The notes under the pieces are model-generated. The model made no database searches, was not told where the DNA came from, and saw nothing but the letters and a program-made list of their open reading frames with translations. Source: Spiractinospora alimapuensis (GTDB lineage: Bacteria > Actinomycetota > Actinomycetes > Streptosporangiales > Streptosporangiaceae). Taken from it: a stretch of DNA of 64,000 nt. The position numbers were made by a program, and so were the translations under genes. The stretch is from the NCBI RefSeq assembly GCF_018437505.1, contig NZ_CP072467.1, positions 682,001 to 746,000 of the forward strand. Direction: 5' to 3'. Each line of letters starts with the position of its first letter. Position 1 is the stretch's first letter. Below, piece by piece: positions 1 to 8,506 of this stretch.

Positions 1-544
1 CGCAGGGGTCGCCGTGACAGACCACGAGGGTGTCCACGGGTGGGGCACGGTCCAGCATCGCCCGCGCCTGCGCGGGGGTGACCCGCCCGGCGGTGGGGGC
101 GGCGGCCAACCGGCTGGCGACCGACCAGGAGAACGGGCAGTCCCGCACGGGCAGTGCGTCGTGGAGCGCGCGCAGCCCGCGCCCGATCGCGGTGACCGCG
201 GAGCGCGGATCGGCGACCCAGCGGGGGCTGACCGCGCTCTCACCGGCGAGACCCGCGGTGCGCAGCCACGCACCGTGCCGTTCCACGCCGTATCCCAGTG
301 CGCGCGGGACCGGGGTGTAGGCGCGTGCCCACTCCAGGCGCCGCGCCTCGGCGGCGAACTCGGAGCCGTCGTGGCCCGGCAGCCACTTGATGAACTCCCG
401 GCCCGCGCCCGCGCCCACCTGGAAGGTGAGCCCGTCGACCTCGTTGAGCCAGACCGCGCGCACGGCCCGCCCCGCCGCCTCCCGCAGTACGGGTGCCGGT
501 ACCTCGACGTCGGCCTCTGGAATCCCTGAGAACGCTCCACCCAT
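1..544 (-). CDS. aminoglycoside phosphotransferase, APH(3')-like, cut by window edge
   Basis: Small-molecule kinase of the APH/choline-kinase fold; only the first 181 codons lie in the window. The N-terminal lobe has IKWLPGHD-type lysine context near residue 54, and the visible end reads LVVCHGDPC, which is the HGD..PN catalytic loop of aminoglycoside phosphotransferases. The ATG at 544 is used because it lies 4 bases after the monooxygenase stop (549), so the gene is probably translationally coupled; no good Shine-Dalgarno precedes it. A 3'-phosphotransferase is the nearest family by eye, but the substrate is not proved. The Asp-Phe/Leu-Gly metal-binding motif would lie outside the window. 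Confidence 0.8.
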   Translation of the reverse strand, partial: MGGAFSGIPEADVEVPAPVLREAAGRAVRAVWLNEVDGLTFQVGAGAGREFIKWLPGHDGSEFAAEARRLEWARAYTPVPRALGYGVERHGAWLRTAGLAGESAVSPRWVADPRSAVTAIGRGLRALHDALPVRDCPFSWSVASRLAAAPTAGRVTPAQARAMLDRAPPVDTLVVCHGDPC

Positions 545-548
545 GCTG

Positions 549-1811
549 TCAATGATCGCGCATCGCGGTGACGCTTTCACCGGGAACGGTCCCTGTGGTG
601 GGAGAGGGGTAGGCGGGCAGCCTCACCGCGTCGGTACCGGAACCACTCGGGGACACGCGGATCCCGACCGCCGCGCCGAGGCGCATCGCGCGGATGGCGG
701 CGCGGGTGAACCGTTCACGCACCCGGGCACCCATTGGCCCGCCTCGAGGCGCGAAGTAGGCGGTACCGAACTCGGCGGCCTCCTGGCCGGCGGTGACGAA
801 CGCGCGCATCCGGTCCTCATACCGAGGGAGCGCACGCACCGGATCGACGCCCTCACGGCAGAGCTCGCCCGCGAGAACGTAGGCGCCGACCAGGGACAGT
901 GTCGCGCCCTGGCCACTCATGGGGTCGGGGCAGTAGCCGGCGTCCCCGACCAACGCGACCCGGCCCGCGGTCCACATCGGCATCGTGATCTGCGTACTGG
1001 AGGCGAGCCGCAGGCCCCCGACGTCGCGGACTTCCCGCAGAAGACGGGGTGTCTCCCAGCCGAGGCCGTCGAACGCACGCTCGACGAGCCGTGTGTCGTC
1101 CAGACGGCCGCGCACCGTGTCGGGTCGTCGCCGCGCGCGGATCACGAACATGACCTCCAGCTCCATATTGCCCGGGAGCGTGGATATCACGCAGCCGCGC
1201 TGTGGCCAGACGCGCATCAGCACGCGGTCGCGCAGGTCCAGATAGTTGCGCACGGTGGAGAAGGCGATGTGCGTTCCCAGGTCGCGGGCGAAGCGCTCGC
1301 GTGGGCCGAACACGATGGATCGGACGTTGGAGTTGATGCCGTCCGCCCCGACGACGAGGTCGTACTCGGCACGGTCGCCAGTCTCGAACTGGACCCGTAC
1401 GCCCGACTCGCTGTGCTGGATCGCCGTGATGGAGTCGTTCATCCGATACTCCACGGTGTCCCGGACGAGGTCGTTGACCGCGACGGCGAGGTCCCCTCGG
1501 CGGACGACGCGAGCGTCGAGGGACCGCGACGGTGACGGGAGATCCTCGTGACGCTCGCCTCGGCCCAGAACGACGGTGACCGACGGGGCGGGAGCCAACG
1601 CCGTACTCAGGCGCCGCTCCAGCCCCATTCGCCGCAACAGGGCGATGGCGTGGCGGCCCATCTCGATGCGGTGCCCCCCGGTGCGCAGGTCCGGAGCGCG
1701 TTCCACGATCGTTGGGGAGAATCCACCTTGGGTCAGCCAGTGGGCGAGCGCGGGCCCAGCGATGCCCGCCCCTGAGATGAGTACACTTCCCCGCCGCGCT
1801 GTCACCGTCAT
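549..1811 (-). CDS. FAD-dependent monooxygenase (PHBH/TetX fold), copy 1
   Basis: Flavin monooxygenase of 420 residues, expected to hydroxylate a small, often aromatic, substrate using NAD(P)H and O2. The N-terminus shows the dinucleotide motif GAGIAGPALA at about residues 14-23, then an acidic and basic ERAPDLRTGGHRIEMG turn. The second FAD motif is VGADGINSNVR near residue 155, and GDAGYCPDPMSGQG near residue 285 binds the FAD ribityl chain. A GAGGGAGG ribosome binding site lies 3 bases before the ATG. It is a clear paralogue of the next gene upstream (1923-3176) and is followed 4 bases later by the phosphotransferase, suggesting a three-gene unit. The substrate is unknown. Confidence 0.9.
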   Translation of the reverse strand: MTVTARRGSVLISGAGIAGPALAHWLTQGGFSPTIVERAPDLRTGGHRIEMGRHAIALLRRMGLERRLSTALAPAPSVTVVLGRGERHEDLPSPSRSLDARVVRRGDLAVAVNDLVRDTVEYRMNDSITAIQHSESGVRVQFETGDRAEYDLVVGADGINSNVRSIVFGPRERFARDLGTHIAFSTVRNYLDLRDRVLMRVWPQRGCVISTLPGNMELEVMFVIRARRRPDTVRGRLDDTRLVERAFDGLGWETPRLLREVRDVGGLRLASSTQITMPMWTAGRVALVGDAGYCPDPMSGQGATLSLVGAYVLAGELCREGVDPVRALPRYEDRMRAFVTAGQEAAEFGTAYFAPRGGPMGARVRERFTRAAIRAMRLGAAVGIRVSPSGSGTDAVRLPAYPSPTTGTVPGESVTAMRDH

Positions 1812-1922
1812 CCGCCTCCCTCAAGCGGGTTCCCCCGAATTCCGCCACTGAACCCGGTCACGGCCGGACAGGCCGAGGTGCGTCGCGCGGGGCGACTGTC
1901 GTCCGGGGCCGATCGACGTGTT

Positions 1923-3176
1923 TCATCCTCGCTCACCTCGTGCCGATCGCAGGGGGGAACGGGAGAAGTCGTAGGTGGGGATCGCCAGACCCACCTTGTT
2001 GGTGCCGGCGAGGCTCAGACCCAGGCGGGCGCCGAGGCGGATGATCGGCACCGCGGCCCGCATCGCCTGGTCACGCAGCCAGAGCCCGCCCGGCCCGGTG
2101 CGGGGCGCGAGCATGGAGGTCCCCGCCTCGGCGACCCCCTGACCCGCCTTGACCACCTCGCGCATCACCTTCTCGTAGGCGGGGAACGCCGCCGCGGGGT
2201 TTCCGCGAGCGGCGGCGAGCTCGCCGGCGAGGACGTAGGCGCCGGCGAGGGCCAGGGTGGTGCCCTCACCGCTCATCGGGTCGGGGCAGTAGGCGGCGTC
2301 CCCGACGAGCGCGACGCGGCCGGCCGTCCACGTGGGCATCTTGATCTGCACACTGGGCGCGGCGTGGAAGTCGGGCCGGGGGCGGATCCGGTCCAGCGCG
2401 TTGTGCACCTCCCACCGGTGGTACTTGAACCGCCGCTCGACGTAGGCGAAGACACTCTCGGGGCTGCGGCCTCGGGGGTCGAGGGGCTCCTCGTCGCGGA
2501 TCAGGAACGTGGTCTCGAGTGCCGTGTTGCCCGGGAACGTGGTGATCGCGAGCCCACAGTGCGGCCAGGTGTGGGCCAGCATCTGGTCGCGCAGCCCGAG
2601 GTAGTTCTCCACCTCGGTGATCGCCAGGTTGGTGCCGAGAAAGTGGGCGTAGCGCTCCCGAGGGCCGTAGGCGATGGACCGGACGTTGGAGTTGATGCCG
2701 TCCGCGCCGACGACGAGGTCGAAGTCGCGGCTGGGGCCGCGTTCGAAGGAGACGCGAGTGGATTCGGCGCTTTGCTCGATGGCGGTGATGGAGTCGTCGA
2801 AGATGAACTCCACGTCGTCGGCCACGAGACTGTTCACCGTGGAGACGACGTCGCCGCGCCGCAACGCGATGGACGTCCCGACCGAGTTGGGTTGCACCGG
2901 GATGGTGATCTCGTGGTCGTTGTCACCGAGGTAGAGAGTGGGGTTGGGGATGGGTGCGCCGAGGCCGCGAATCCTCTCCCCCACGCCCATGCGGGTGAGC
3001 ATCTCGATCCCGGTGGCGCCGAGGTCGATGCGGTGGCCTCCGCTGCGGATCGTTCCGGCTCGCTCGACGACGGTGGGCGTGAAACCCGCGCGCCGCAGCC
3101 AGTACGCCAACGCGGGGCCGGCGATTCCGCCGCCGGAGATGAGAACGGTGCCGTGTGTTGGGTTCATGCTCCACAC
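1923..3176 (-). CDS. FAD-dependent monooxygenase (PHBH/TetX fold), copy 2
   Basis: Flavin monooxygenase of about 417 residues, paralogous to the gene at 549-1811. It has GGGIAGPALAYWL near the start, VGADGINSNVRSIAYGPRER in the middle and GDAAYCPDPMSGEGTTLAL near residue 305. The open frame runs on to 3686, but the extra 170 residues are arginine/proline-rich and unlike the family. A GTG at 3176 has a GGGGAG site 6 bases upstream and begins MWSMNPTHG; the ATG at 3167 is the alternative. Tandem duplication followed by divergence is the simplest origin. The gap to copy 1 is 111 bases and has no clear terminator. Confidence 0.88.
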   Translation of the reverse strand: MWSMNPTHGTVLISGGGIAGPALAYWLRRAGFTPTVVERAGTIRSGGHRIDLGATGIEMLTRMGVGERIRGLGAPIPNPTLYLGDNDHEITIPVQPNSVGTSIALRRGDVVSTVNSLVADDVEFIFDDSITAIEQSAESTRVSFERGPSRDFDLVVGADGINSNVRSIAYGPRERYAHFLGTNLAITEVENYLGLRDQMLAHTWPHCGLAITTFPGNTALETTFLIRDEEPLDPRGRSPESVFAYVERRFKYHRWEVHNALDRIRPRPDFHAAPSVQIKMPTWTAGRVALVGDAAYCPDPMSGEGTTLALAGAYVLAGELAAARGNPAAAFPAYEKVMREVVKAGQGVAEAGTSMLAPRTGPGGLWLRDQAMRAAVPIIRLGARLGLSLAGTNKVGLAIPTYDFSRSPLRSARGERG

Positions 3177-3576
3177 GGTGACTCCCCGTACTGACCGGTC
3201 ACGCACGCGGCGCTGACGTCCCCGCTGACGACGGGAGCGTCGGGTCAGCGACCGCTTCGGTGCCCGGCGTGGCCATCCGCTGCTGGTGGTCCCACCGGAC
3301 CCAGTTCCAGACGGTACGCGGCGGCGGAACGCGCGGCGGGCGCGCTCACGCCGGCCGGTCGTCCGCTCGCGGTTCTCCTGGATCACCGAGGCCCTGACGG
3401 CCACCGAGCCCAATCTCCACTCTCTCGACGGCCGAGCGCCCTCTACTGGGCAGAGGACGACGCTCGGCGTCCGCTCCCCGACGAACTCGTGTGCCCGCGC
3501 CCCGAAATTCACCCGTGGGCGGTGCCTTCGCCGCCGCACGGGGCTCGGCCGTTCGGCGGTAGCGATCGGGGCGGTC
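3177..3576. other. intergenic, no intact gene; possible relic
   Basis: No complete gene is supported here. On the minus strand a stretch around 3400-3500 reads protein-like (FGARAHEFVGERTPSVVLC and following), but it has no good start, no recognisable domain and no ribosome binding site, so it may be a degraded gene or chance. Base composition is slightly lower in GC than the flanking genes. Confidence 0.4.
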
Positions 3577-4503
3577 TTAGACGCCGACCGCGTCGGAGAC
3601 GCGGGTGAGGTCGGCCATCTCCTCCTCGGCCAGGGTGAGGTCGGCGGCGGCGAGCAGGGCGGGGAGTTGGTCGGTGGTGCGGGCACTGGCGATCGGCGCG
3701 GTCACACCGGGGCGCTGTCGCAGCCAGGCGAGGGCGACGGTGGCGGGCTCCACCCCGTGTCGGGAGCCGATCCGGGTGAGTGCGTCGACGACGGCGAGGC
3801 CCGGCTCACTGAAGTAGCGGTCCAGCATCTGCTCCCTGGCCCGTCCCCGCAGGTCCTCGTGGGTGCGGTACTTCCCGGTCAGGAACCCGGCGGCCAGTCC
3901 CCAGTAGGGCAGCACCCCCAGTCCGGCCGCCACCGCGATGTCGCGCAGCCCCGGCTCGTAGGTCCGGCGGTGGACGAGGCTGTAGTGCGGTTGCAGCGCG
4001 ACTGGCGGCGCCGCGCCCAACGTCGCGGCGACGTTCAACCACCCGGTGAGCCGCTCCGGGCTGTAGTTGGAGACGCCCACGAAACGCACCTTGCCGTCGG
4101 AGACCAACCGGTCGAACGCGGCGACGGTCTCGTCCAGGGGCACGTCGGGGTCGTCGAAGTGCGCGTAGTAGAGATCGATGTGGTCCACGCCCAGGCGGCG
4201 CAGCGACGCCTCGGCCGCTGCGGCGACGGTGTCTCCCGCGAGGCCGCGGAACTCCGGGTGGCGACTGACCTTCGTGGCGATCACGACGTCGTCGCGTCGG
4301 CCCCGCGCCGCGAGCCAAGAACCGATGATGGACTCCGAGGCTCCGGCCCCGTAGGAGTCGGAGGTGTCGACCAGGGTTCCGCCGCCGGCGACGAAGGCGT
4401 CCAGCACCGCGTGGGACTGGGCCTCGTCGCTGGTCCAGCCGAAGGAGTTCGCGCCCAGGGCGAGGGGAAAGACGTCCAGTGATGACCTGCCGAGCATGAC
4501 CAC
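3577..4503 (-). CDS. aldo/keto reductase
   Basis: NADPH-dependent carbonyl reductase with a TIM-barrel fold, about 308 residues. Counting from the GTG at 4503, the catalytic tetrad is Asp46 (LVDTSDSYG), Tyr51, Lys78 (VIATKVS) and His115 (YYAHFDDP). GVSNYSPERL and WLRQRPGVTAPIASARTTDQL are the usual cofactor-binding segments. GTG 4503 has GGGAG 8 bases upstream; the frame extends to a GTG at 4536 with no good ribosome site, so the shorter start is preferred. It stands alone between the monooxygenases and the Rossmann protein, with the same orientation. Substrate unknown. Confidence 0.88.
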   Translation of the reverse strand: MVMLGRSSLDVFPLALGANSFGWTSDEAQSHAVLDAFVAGGGTLVDTSDSYGAGASESIIGSWLAARGRRDDVVIATKVSRHPEFRGLAGDTVAAAAEASLRRLGVDHIDLYYAHFDDPDVPLDETVAAFDRLVSDGKVRFVGVSNYSPERLTGWLNVAATLGAAPPVALQPHYSLVHRRTYEPGLRDIAVAAGLGVLPYWGLAAGFLTGKYRTHEDLRGRAREQMLDRYFSEPGLAVVDALTRIGSRHGVEPATVALAWLRQRPGVTAPIASARTTDQLPALLAAADLTLAEEEMADLTRVSDAVGV

Positions 4504-4554
4504 GGTGGGATCTCCCAGGGTTGGCGGCGTCGACACCCGTCGACGTTCTGGTGT

Positions 4555-5082
4555 CTATTGGGGCGGCCACGGCCGTACGGTCCCCACCTCGTGAACCCCC
4601 GGAGGGCTGCCGGAGAAGGCTCGTTCCGTCGCCGAGGCCACACCATCAGCGATCTCGGCGTCGGTCAACCACCGCGGCCCCGACGCCGCACGCGCGTACC
4701 CCAGGACGACCTGGTGGGTGGGGTGTGCCGGCAGCGTCGGCTCGGGCAGGGTGGCGAGCGGGTCGGCTCCCGCGCTGCCCCACACCTCCACCACCGGGGC
4801 CGAGCGCGCCAACAGCGCAGTGAACGCCCTCAGCACGGGGCCGCGGTGCGGGGTGTGCACCCACGCCACCAGGAGTTCCACCGGCCCGGGAATCACCGCG
4901 CGCACCGATGACGCCAACGCCTCGGCGTCACTCCACTCCCCGCGCACCCACCGCACTCCGTGGGGAGGCGCGCCGCGCCAACCGCGCCGGCTGGGAACCA
5001 CGACCGACCAGCCGCGTCCCGCCAGCGACTCAACGACGCCGGCCAACATCCCGGTCCCACCCACGACCACCGCTGTGGACAT
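4555..5082 (-). CDS. small NAD(P)-binding Rossmann protein (SDR-like)
   Basis: A 175-residue protein starting STAVVVGGTGMLAGVVESLAG, the glycine-rich nucleotide-binding turn of atypical short-chain dehydrogenases. The segment WSDAEALASSVRAVIPGPVELLVAWVH resembles the fourth strand region. The SDR Tyr-x-x-x-Lys pair is not obvious, and the chain is shorter than classical SDRs, so a reductase or a regulatory nucleotide-binding protein are both possible. AGGAGG precedes the ATG by a proper distance. A MerR-type promoter sits 40 to 70 bases upstream. Confidence 0.7.
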   Translation of the reverse strand: MSTAVVVGGTGMLAGVVESLAGRGWSVVVPSRRGWRGAPPHGVRWVRGEWSDAEALASSVRAVIPGPVELLVAWVHTPHRGPVLRAFTALLARSAPVVEVWGSAGADPLATLPEPTLPAHPTHQVVLGYARAASGPRWLTDAEIADGVASATERAFSGSPPGVHEVGTVRPWPPQ

Positions 5083-5122
5083 CGGACGTCCTCCTCAGAC
5101 GTACTTCTCGCGTGTCACGTCG

Positions 5123-5155
5123 ATACTGCGAGATGAAGCACGGTTGAGGTCAACC
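5123..5155 (-). promoter_or_regulatory. MerR-type promoter with long spacer and palindrome
   Basis: Reading the minus strand, TTGACC (5153-5148) is followed after 19 bases by CAGTAT (5128-5123). The -35 box overlaps the palindrome GGTTGAGGTCAACC (5142-5155, 6-base arms). A 19-base spacer with a palindrome at the -35 box is the hallmark of promoters activated by MerR-family proteins. It drives the small Rossmann gene. No MerR gene is in the window. Confidence 0.5.
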
Positions 5156-5202
5156 CGCGCGGGCAGGGCGAGCACGGCCGCCATCACCGCCCCACCGGCC
5201 TC

Positions 5203-5781
5203 CTACATGGTGTCGATCTCGGTGAGGTCGATGTCGATGGTGAAGGGGTGGGCGACGGACAACTTGTCGCGGTGGATGCCGGTTGCCACGTATTCGCCTG
5301 TCGCCGGGTCGCGTTCGTAGGTGTAGACGACGGGACGGCCCTGGTCGGGCTCAACGCGCCAGAGGTTGGGAATCCCGGCCTGAGCGTACAGTTGCGGTTT
5401 GCGCTCGCGATCACGAATGACGGATTCCGGGGAGACAACCTCGATCACCAGCAGCGCGGCCTCGGCGGGAAAACTACTCTGGTCGGCCCCTGCCACCGCC
5501 CCGGCGTCGACCACCATCAGGTCGGGTTCCAGCCGCTGGCGTTCGGCCAACGTCATTGTCATCTCACGGCGGACCCTCATATCTTCGGGGACGCTTCGCC
5601 GTAGCCCGGCCTCGATCAGGTACAGCATCAGGGTGTGAAATGCCTTTTGGGGGCTCACGAGGACCAGGCTCCCGTCAATGAGCTCGGTGTGTGGGGGAAG
5701 GTCAGGGAGGTCATCCAGGTCATCGGCAGTGAAGCCCTCGGCGGGTGGCAGCAGCCATTCGGGTACGGGCTGGGCGCACAT
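5203..5781 (-). CDS. Uma2-family PD-(D/E)xK nuclease-fold protein, copy 1
   Basis: A 192-residue Uma2 (DUF820) protein. Family signatures seen are LPDLPPHTELIDGSLVL at the start, RLEPDLMVVD, the core LVIEVVSPES, then KPQLYAQAGIPNLWRVEPD and a YERDPATGEY hairpin. Asp, Glu and Lys of these segments form the PD-(D/E)xK-type site. The ATG at 5781 follows AGGAGG by 9 bases and a GTG directly before it is possible; the longer frame to 5934 lacks family similarity. The family is widespread in actinomycetes and cyanobacteria, usually in many copies, and its biological role is unsettled. It is paralogous to 7349-7963. Confidence 0.88.
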   Translation of the reverse strand: MCAQPVPEWLLPPAEGFTADDLDDLPDLPPHTELIDGSLVLVSPQKAFHTLMLYLIEAGLRRSVPEDMRVRREMTMTLAERQRLEPDLMVVDAGAVAGADQSSFPAEAALLVIEVVSPESVIRDRERKPQLYAQAGIPNLWRVEPDQGRPVVYTYERDPATGEYVATGIHRDKLSVAHPFTIDIDLTEIDTM

Positions 5782-6061
5782 CACGGAATCCCTCCTGCTG
5801 GTCTCCCCTACGGTGTCCAGACTAGAAGGTTCGCGACGACCGTGTCGGGTGGCACGGCCACACGGTGGCGGGTTGGCACGGTCCGAGACCGCGAGAGCCG
5901 ACATGAGGGTCTCCTCCCTTCGGGTTCGGCGCACCAGAATAGGGCGACAGACCCGACCGTGTAGGGGTTTTGGGGAATCGGCACGCGTGTTCGGATATAC
6001 GGTGGAGACAGGGGAATCCGGCAGCGGACATCGACAACTTCACACGGAGACGAGGCGGCGG

Positions 6062-6673
6062 GTGGCGACGGCGCGAGGACGACGGTCGGCTTCGGTGAAT
6101 CGCGGCTACGGGCCCTGGGTCGCGGCGGCTGTCGTGGTTGTCGGTGTGGGGGTGTGGAACTGGGCGGGTGAGTTGGCGCCGGCCGTGGCCACGGGCCTGG
6201 TCCTCGCCGCGGTCACGGTGGGGGCCGCGACGTTGTGGGCGCGGCACCGTCTGACGCGGTGGCGTTCCCAGCGCGCCGTGGAGCGCACCGACTTCCGTCG
6301 GATCGACGCGATGACCGGGGTGGAGTTCGAGCACTTCGTCGCCGACCTGATGCGGCGGGACGGCTTCAGTGGGGTGGTGGTGGTGGGCCGCGCCGGGGAC
6401 GGCGGGGTCGACATTCGGGCGCGCACCCCCGGGGGTCGGCGGTGCGCGGTACAGTGCAAGCGTCTCAAGCGCGCGGCCCAACCCAAGGACGTCCGGGAGT
6501 TCATCGGTGTCCTGGCCACGACCCACCGCGACTACGCGGGGATGATGGTGTCGGCCAACGGGTTCACCTCCCGCGCCGCCGAGGAGGCGGCCGGCTACCT
6601 CACGCTGGTGGGCCGGGCGGAGCTCGCCGAGTGGAAGACCGACCACCGCGTTCCCGTGCTCCCGCCTCGTTGA
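6062..6673 (+). CDS. membrane-anchored Mrr-type restriction endonuclease domain protein
   Basis: A 203-residue protein with two N-terminal membrane segments (about residues 18-35 and 40-60) followed by a cytosolic Mrr_cat nuclease domain. The fold elements are MTGVEFEHFVADLMRRDGF (Glu near 88), GDGGVDIRA (Asp117) and AVQCKR (Gln131, Lys133), the PD-(D/E)xK core. Counting is from a GTG at 6062 with GAGG upstream; a second GTG at about 6095 is possible. Such membrane Mrr proteins are common in actinomycetes, but their target (foreign, damaged or methylated DNA) is not known. It diverges from Uma2 copy 1. Confidence 0.82.
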   Translation: MATARGRRSASVNRGYGPWVAAAVVVVGVGVWNWAGELAPAVATGLVLAAVTVGAATLWARHRLTRWRSQRAVERTDFRRIDAMTGVEFEHFVADLMRRDGFSGVVVVGRAGDGGVDIRARTPGGRRCAVQCKRLKRAAQPKDVREFIGVLATTHRDYAGMMVSANGFTSRAAEEAAGYLTLVGRAELAEWKTDHRVPVLPPR

Positions 6674-6783
6674 ACCTCTCCTCCCCCGACTCCCCCCACG
6701 TTGGTCTTTCGCGGCGCCCTGCAGGGGGCGCCGCTCGTCCACCGGTCGTCCCGGTGATCGGTCGTGCGGAATTGGGGTGTGGT

Positions 6784-7374
6784 GTGTCCACGAGGACTGG
6801 TGTGGCGCGGGGGCGTCGGATCGTGGTGAGTGGTGGGCCGGGTTCGGGCAAGACGACGCTGCTGGAGGCGTTGGCGGGTGCCGGGGCGCGGGTGATGCCG
6901 GAGGCGGGCCGGGCGATCATCCGCCAGCAGCGGGCCGTCGACGGTCCGGCGCTGCCGTGGCGGGACGTGGAGCGCTTCGCCGAGGCCATGCTGCACTGGG
7001 AGCTGCGCTCCCACGAGGAGGCGGCGAGCGCCCCCGGGGATGTGGTGTTCGATCGGGGTGTGCCCGACGTGGTGGGCTACCTGCGCCTGGAGGGCCGTTG
7101 GGTGCCGGCGCACGTGGACGCCGCCGCGCGTCGGATGCGCTACCACCCGGTGGTGTTCCTGGCTCCCCCGTGGCGGGAGATCTACCGCGCCGACGCCGAG
7201 CGGCACCAGTCGTTCGCGGTGGCCGAGCGCACCTTCGAGGCCATGGCCCGGGCGTATCCCGACTACGGCTACGAGGTGGTGGAACTGCCGCGCGTGGGTG
7301 TCGCCGAGCGGGTGGGGTTCGTGGCGCAGACGCTGGGGGGTCTGCGGATCAGCGCGTCCCCCGACGCGCGGTGA
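6784..7374 (+). CDS. AAA ATPase / P-loop kinase-like protein (AAA_28 type)
   Basis: A 196-residue P-loop protein with Walker A VVSGGPGSGKTTLLEAL near residues 16-30 and a Walker-B-like VVFDRGVPDVVGYL near residue 85. The lid region reads FLAPPWREIYRADAERHQSF. This layout is that of small predicted ATPases related to nucleotide kinases, with no attached effector domain. The start is a GTG at 6784 with a poor ribosome site. The 3' end overlaps the convergent Uma2 copy 2 by 26 bases. Function is unknown; it may act with the nuclease-fold neighbours, but gene order is the only hint. Confidence 0.75.
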   Translation: MSTRTGVARGRRIVVSGGPGSGKTTLLEALAGAGARVMPEAGRAIIRQQRAVDGPALPWRDVERFAEAMLHWELRSHEEAASAPGDVVFDRGVPDVVGYLRLEGRWVPAHVDAAARRMRYHPVVFLAPPWREIYRADAERHQSFAVAERTFEAMARAYPDYGYEVVELPRVGVAERVGFVAQTLGGLRISASPDAR

Positions 7375-7963
7375 GGCCGCTCAGCTCCAGCTCGATGGCG
7401 AACGGACGGTCCAGGCGCAGCGTGTCCCGGTACACCCCCGTGGGGGCGTAGCCTCCCGTGGTGGTGTCGCGTTCGTAGACGTGCGCCACGGGACTCCCGT
7501 CCTCCTCCTCGACCCGCCAGAAGTGGGGGATCCCGGCGGCGGCGTACTTCGCGGGTTTGACATGGCGGTCGCGGTGCGCCGACTCGGGCGAGACGACCTC
7601 GACCGCCAGGTGGACCTGGTCGGCCGGAAACGAGGTGATGGTGAAATCGTCGTCATGGGTGGCGACGAGCACGTCGGGTTCGGGCCGATTGCGGGGGTCC
7701 AGCACCACCGTCATCCGCTGCTCGGCCACGAGGCCGTCGGGAGCGCACCGGTGCAGGGCGTTCGTCAGGCGCCGCGTCACGCGGGCGTGCCACAACCGTT
7801 GTGGTGACCGGGGCCAGACGAGGTGTCCGTCGAGGAGTTCGGTGTGTGGTGGGGAGTCGGGGAGGTGGTCGAGGTCCTCGGCGAACCATCCTTCCGCCCG
7901 TGGGGGCACCATCCAGTCCGGCGGCCCGGCCGGGGGGCGCGTGTCCCTGGAGTGGGCGTCCAT
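7349..7963 (-). CDS. Uma2-family PD-(D/E)xK nuclease-fold protein, copy 2
   Basis: A 204-residue Uma2 protein, paralogous to 5203-5781. It shares LPDSPPHTELLDGHLV, RPEPDVLVA, the core VHLAVEVVSPESAHRDR, KPAKYAAAGIPHFWRVEEEDG and YERDTTTGGYAPTGVYRDTL. The C-terminal half matches copy 1 much better than the N-terminal half. It is transcribed toward the AAA ATPase gene, with a 26-base convergent overlap, so the two mRNAs would be antisense at their ends. Confidence 0.88.
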   Translation of the reverse strand: MDAHSRDTRPPAGPPDWMVPPRAEGWFAEDLDHLPDSPPHTELLDGHLVWPRSPQRLWHARVTRRLTNALHRCAPDGLVAEQRMTVVLDPRNRPEPDVLVATHDDDFTITSFPADQVHLAVEVVSPESAHRDRHVKPAKYAAAGIPHFWRVEEEDGSPVAHVYERDTTTGGYAPTGVYRDTLRLDRPFAIELELSGLTARRGTR

Positions 7964-8084
7964 GCGTGCACGATAGCGTGCGGAGCTCGTCCGCGCCGGG
8001 CTTCGCGCGGACCCGTGCGCCGGCGCAGAACACGCTCACCGACAGCCCGCGCGTTCGGGGCTCGGGCCGACCCCGAGCGCCTCT

Positions 8085-8453
8085 ATGCGTACAATAGTTC
8101 GCATCGATATCCGCTGGGAGGCCCTCACCGTCGACGCGTCGGACCCGTTGGAGCTGGCGCGGTGGTGGGCGCGCACCCTCGGCTGGGAAGTCGTGGATCC
8201 GTTCCCGGCCGGCGTCGAGGTGCGGCCCAGCGACGGACGCGCGCCGTCGCTGTTCTTCGTCGAGGTAGACGACGCGCGGCACGGCAAGAACCGACTGCAC
8301 CTGGACCTGTACGCCGAGGACCAGCCGGCGGCGGTCAGTGAACTCCTGGCCCGGGGCGCCACCCGTGCCGACGTGGGCCAGCCCGCGGACGCCGCCTGTG
8401 TGGTGATGCGGGACCCGGAGGGCAACGGGTTCTGCCTCCTCGATCCACGCTGA
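8085..8453 (+). CDS. VOC-superfamily (glyoxalase-like) protein
   Basis: A 122-residue single-chain VOC protein. The beta-alpha-beta-beta-beta repeats are visible as WEALTVDASDPLELARWWART and then MRDPEGNGFCLLDP at the C-terminus, the usual end of glyoxalase/bleomycin-resistance/dioxygenase proteins. KNRLHLDLYAEDQ supplies the metal-side histidine strand. Many such proteins bind drugs or small metabolites. The substrate cannot be told. The start is the ATG at 8085; no strong ribosome site is seen, and a TACAAT box lies inside the first codons. Confidence 0.8.
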   Translation: MRTIVRIDIRWEALTVDASDPLELARWWARTLGWEVVDPFPAGVEVRPSDGRAPSLFFVEVDDARHGKNRLHLDLYAEDQPAAVSELLARGATRADVGQPADAACVVMRDPEGNGFCLLDPR

Positions 8454-8506
8454 AGCCACACGCCAACAGGTGCCCGCGCCGCTCTCGGTGATGACTACCC
8501 TTCCGT

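Noticed and set aside
1878-3194. Long open frame on the plus strand opposite the second monooxygenase
   Set aside because: It is an antisense shadow of a clear gene; its product is glycine/valine/arginine-rich with no motif.
3177-3686. N-terminal extension of the second monooxygenase
   Set aside because: Arginine/proline-rich, no family likeness, and a good ribosome site lies at the internal GTG (3176).
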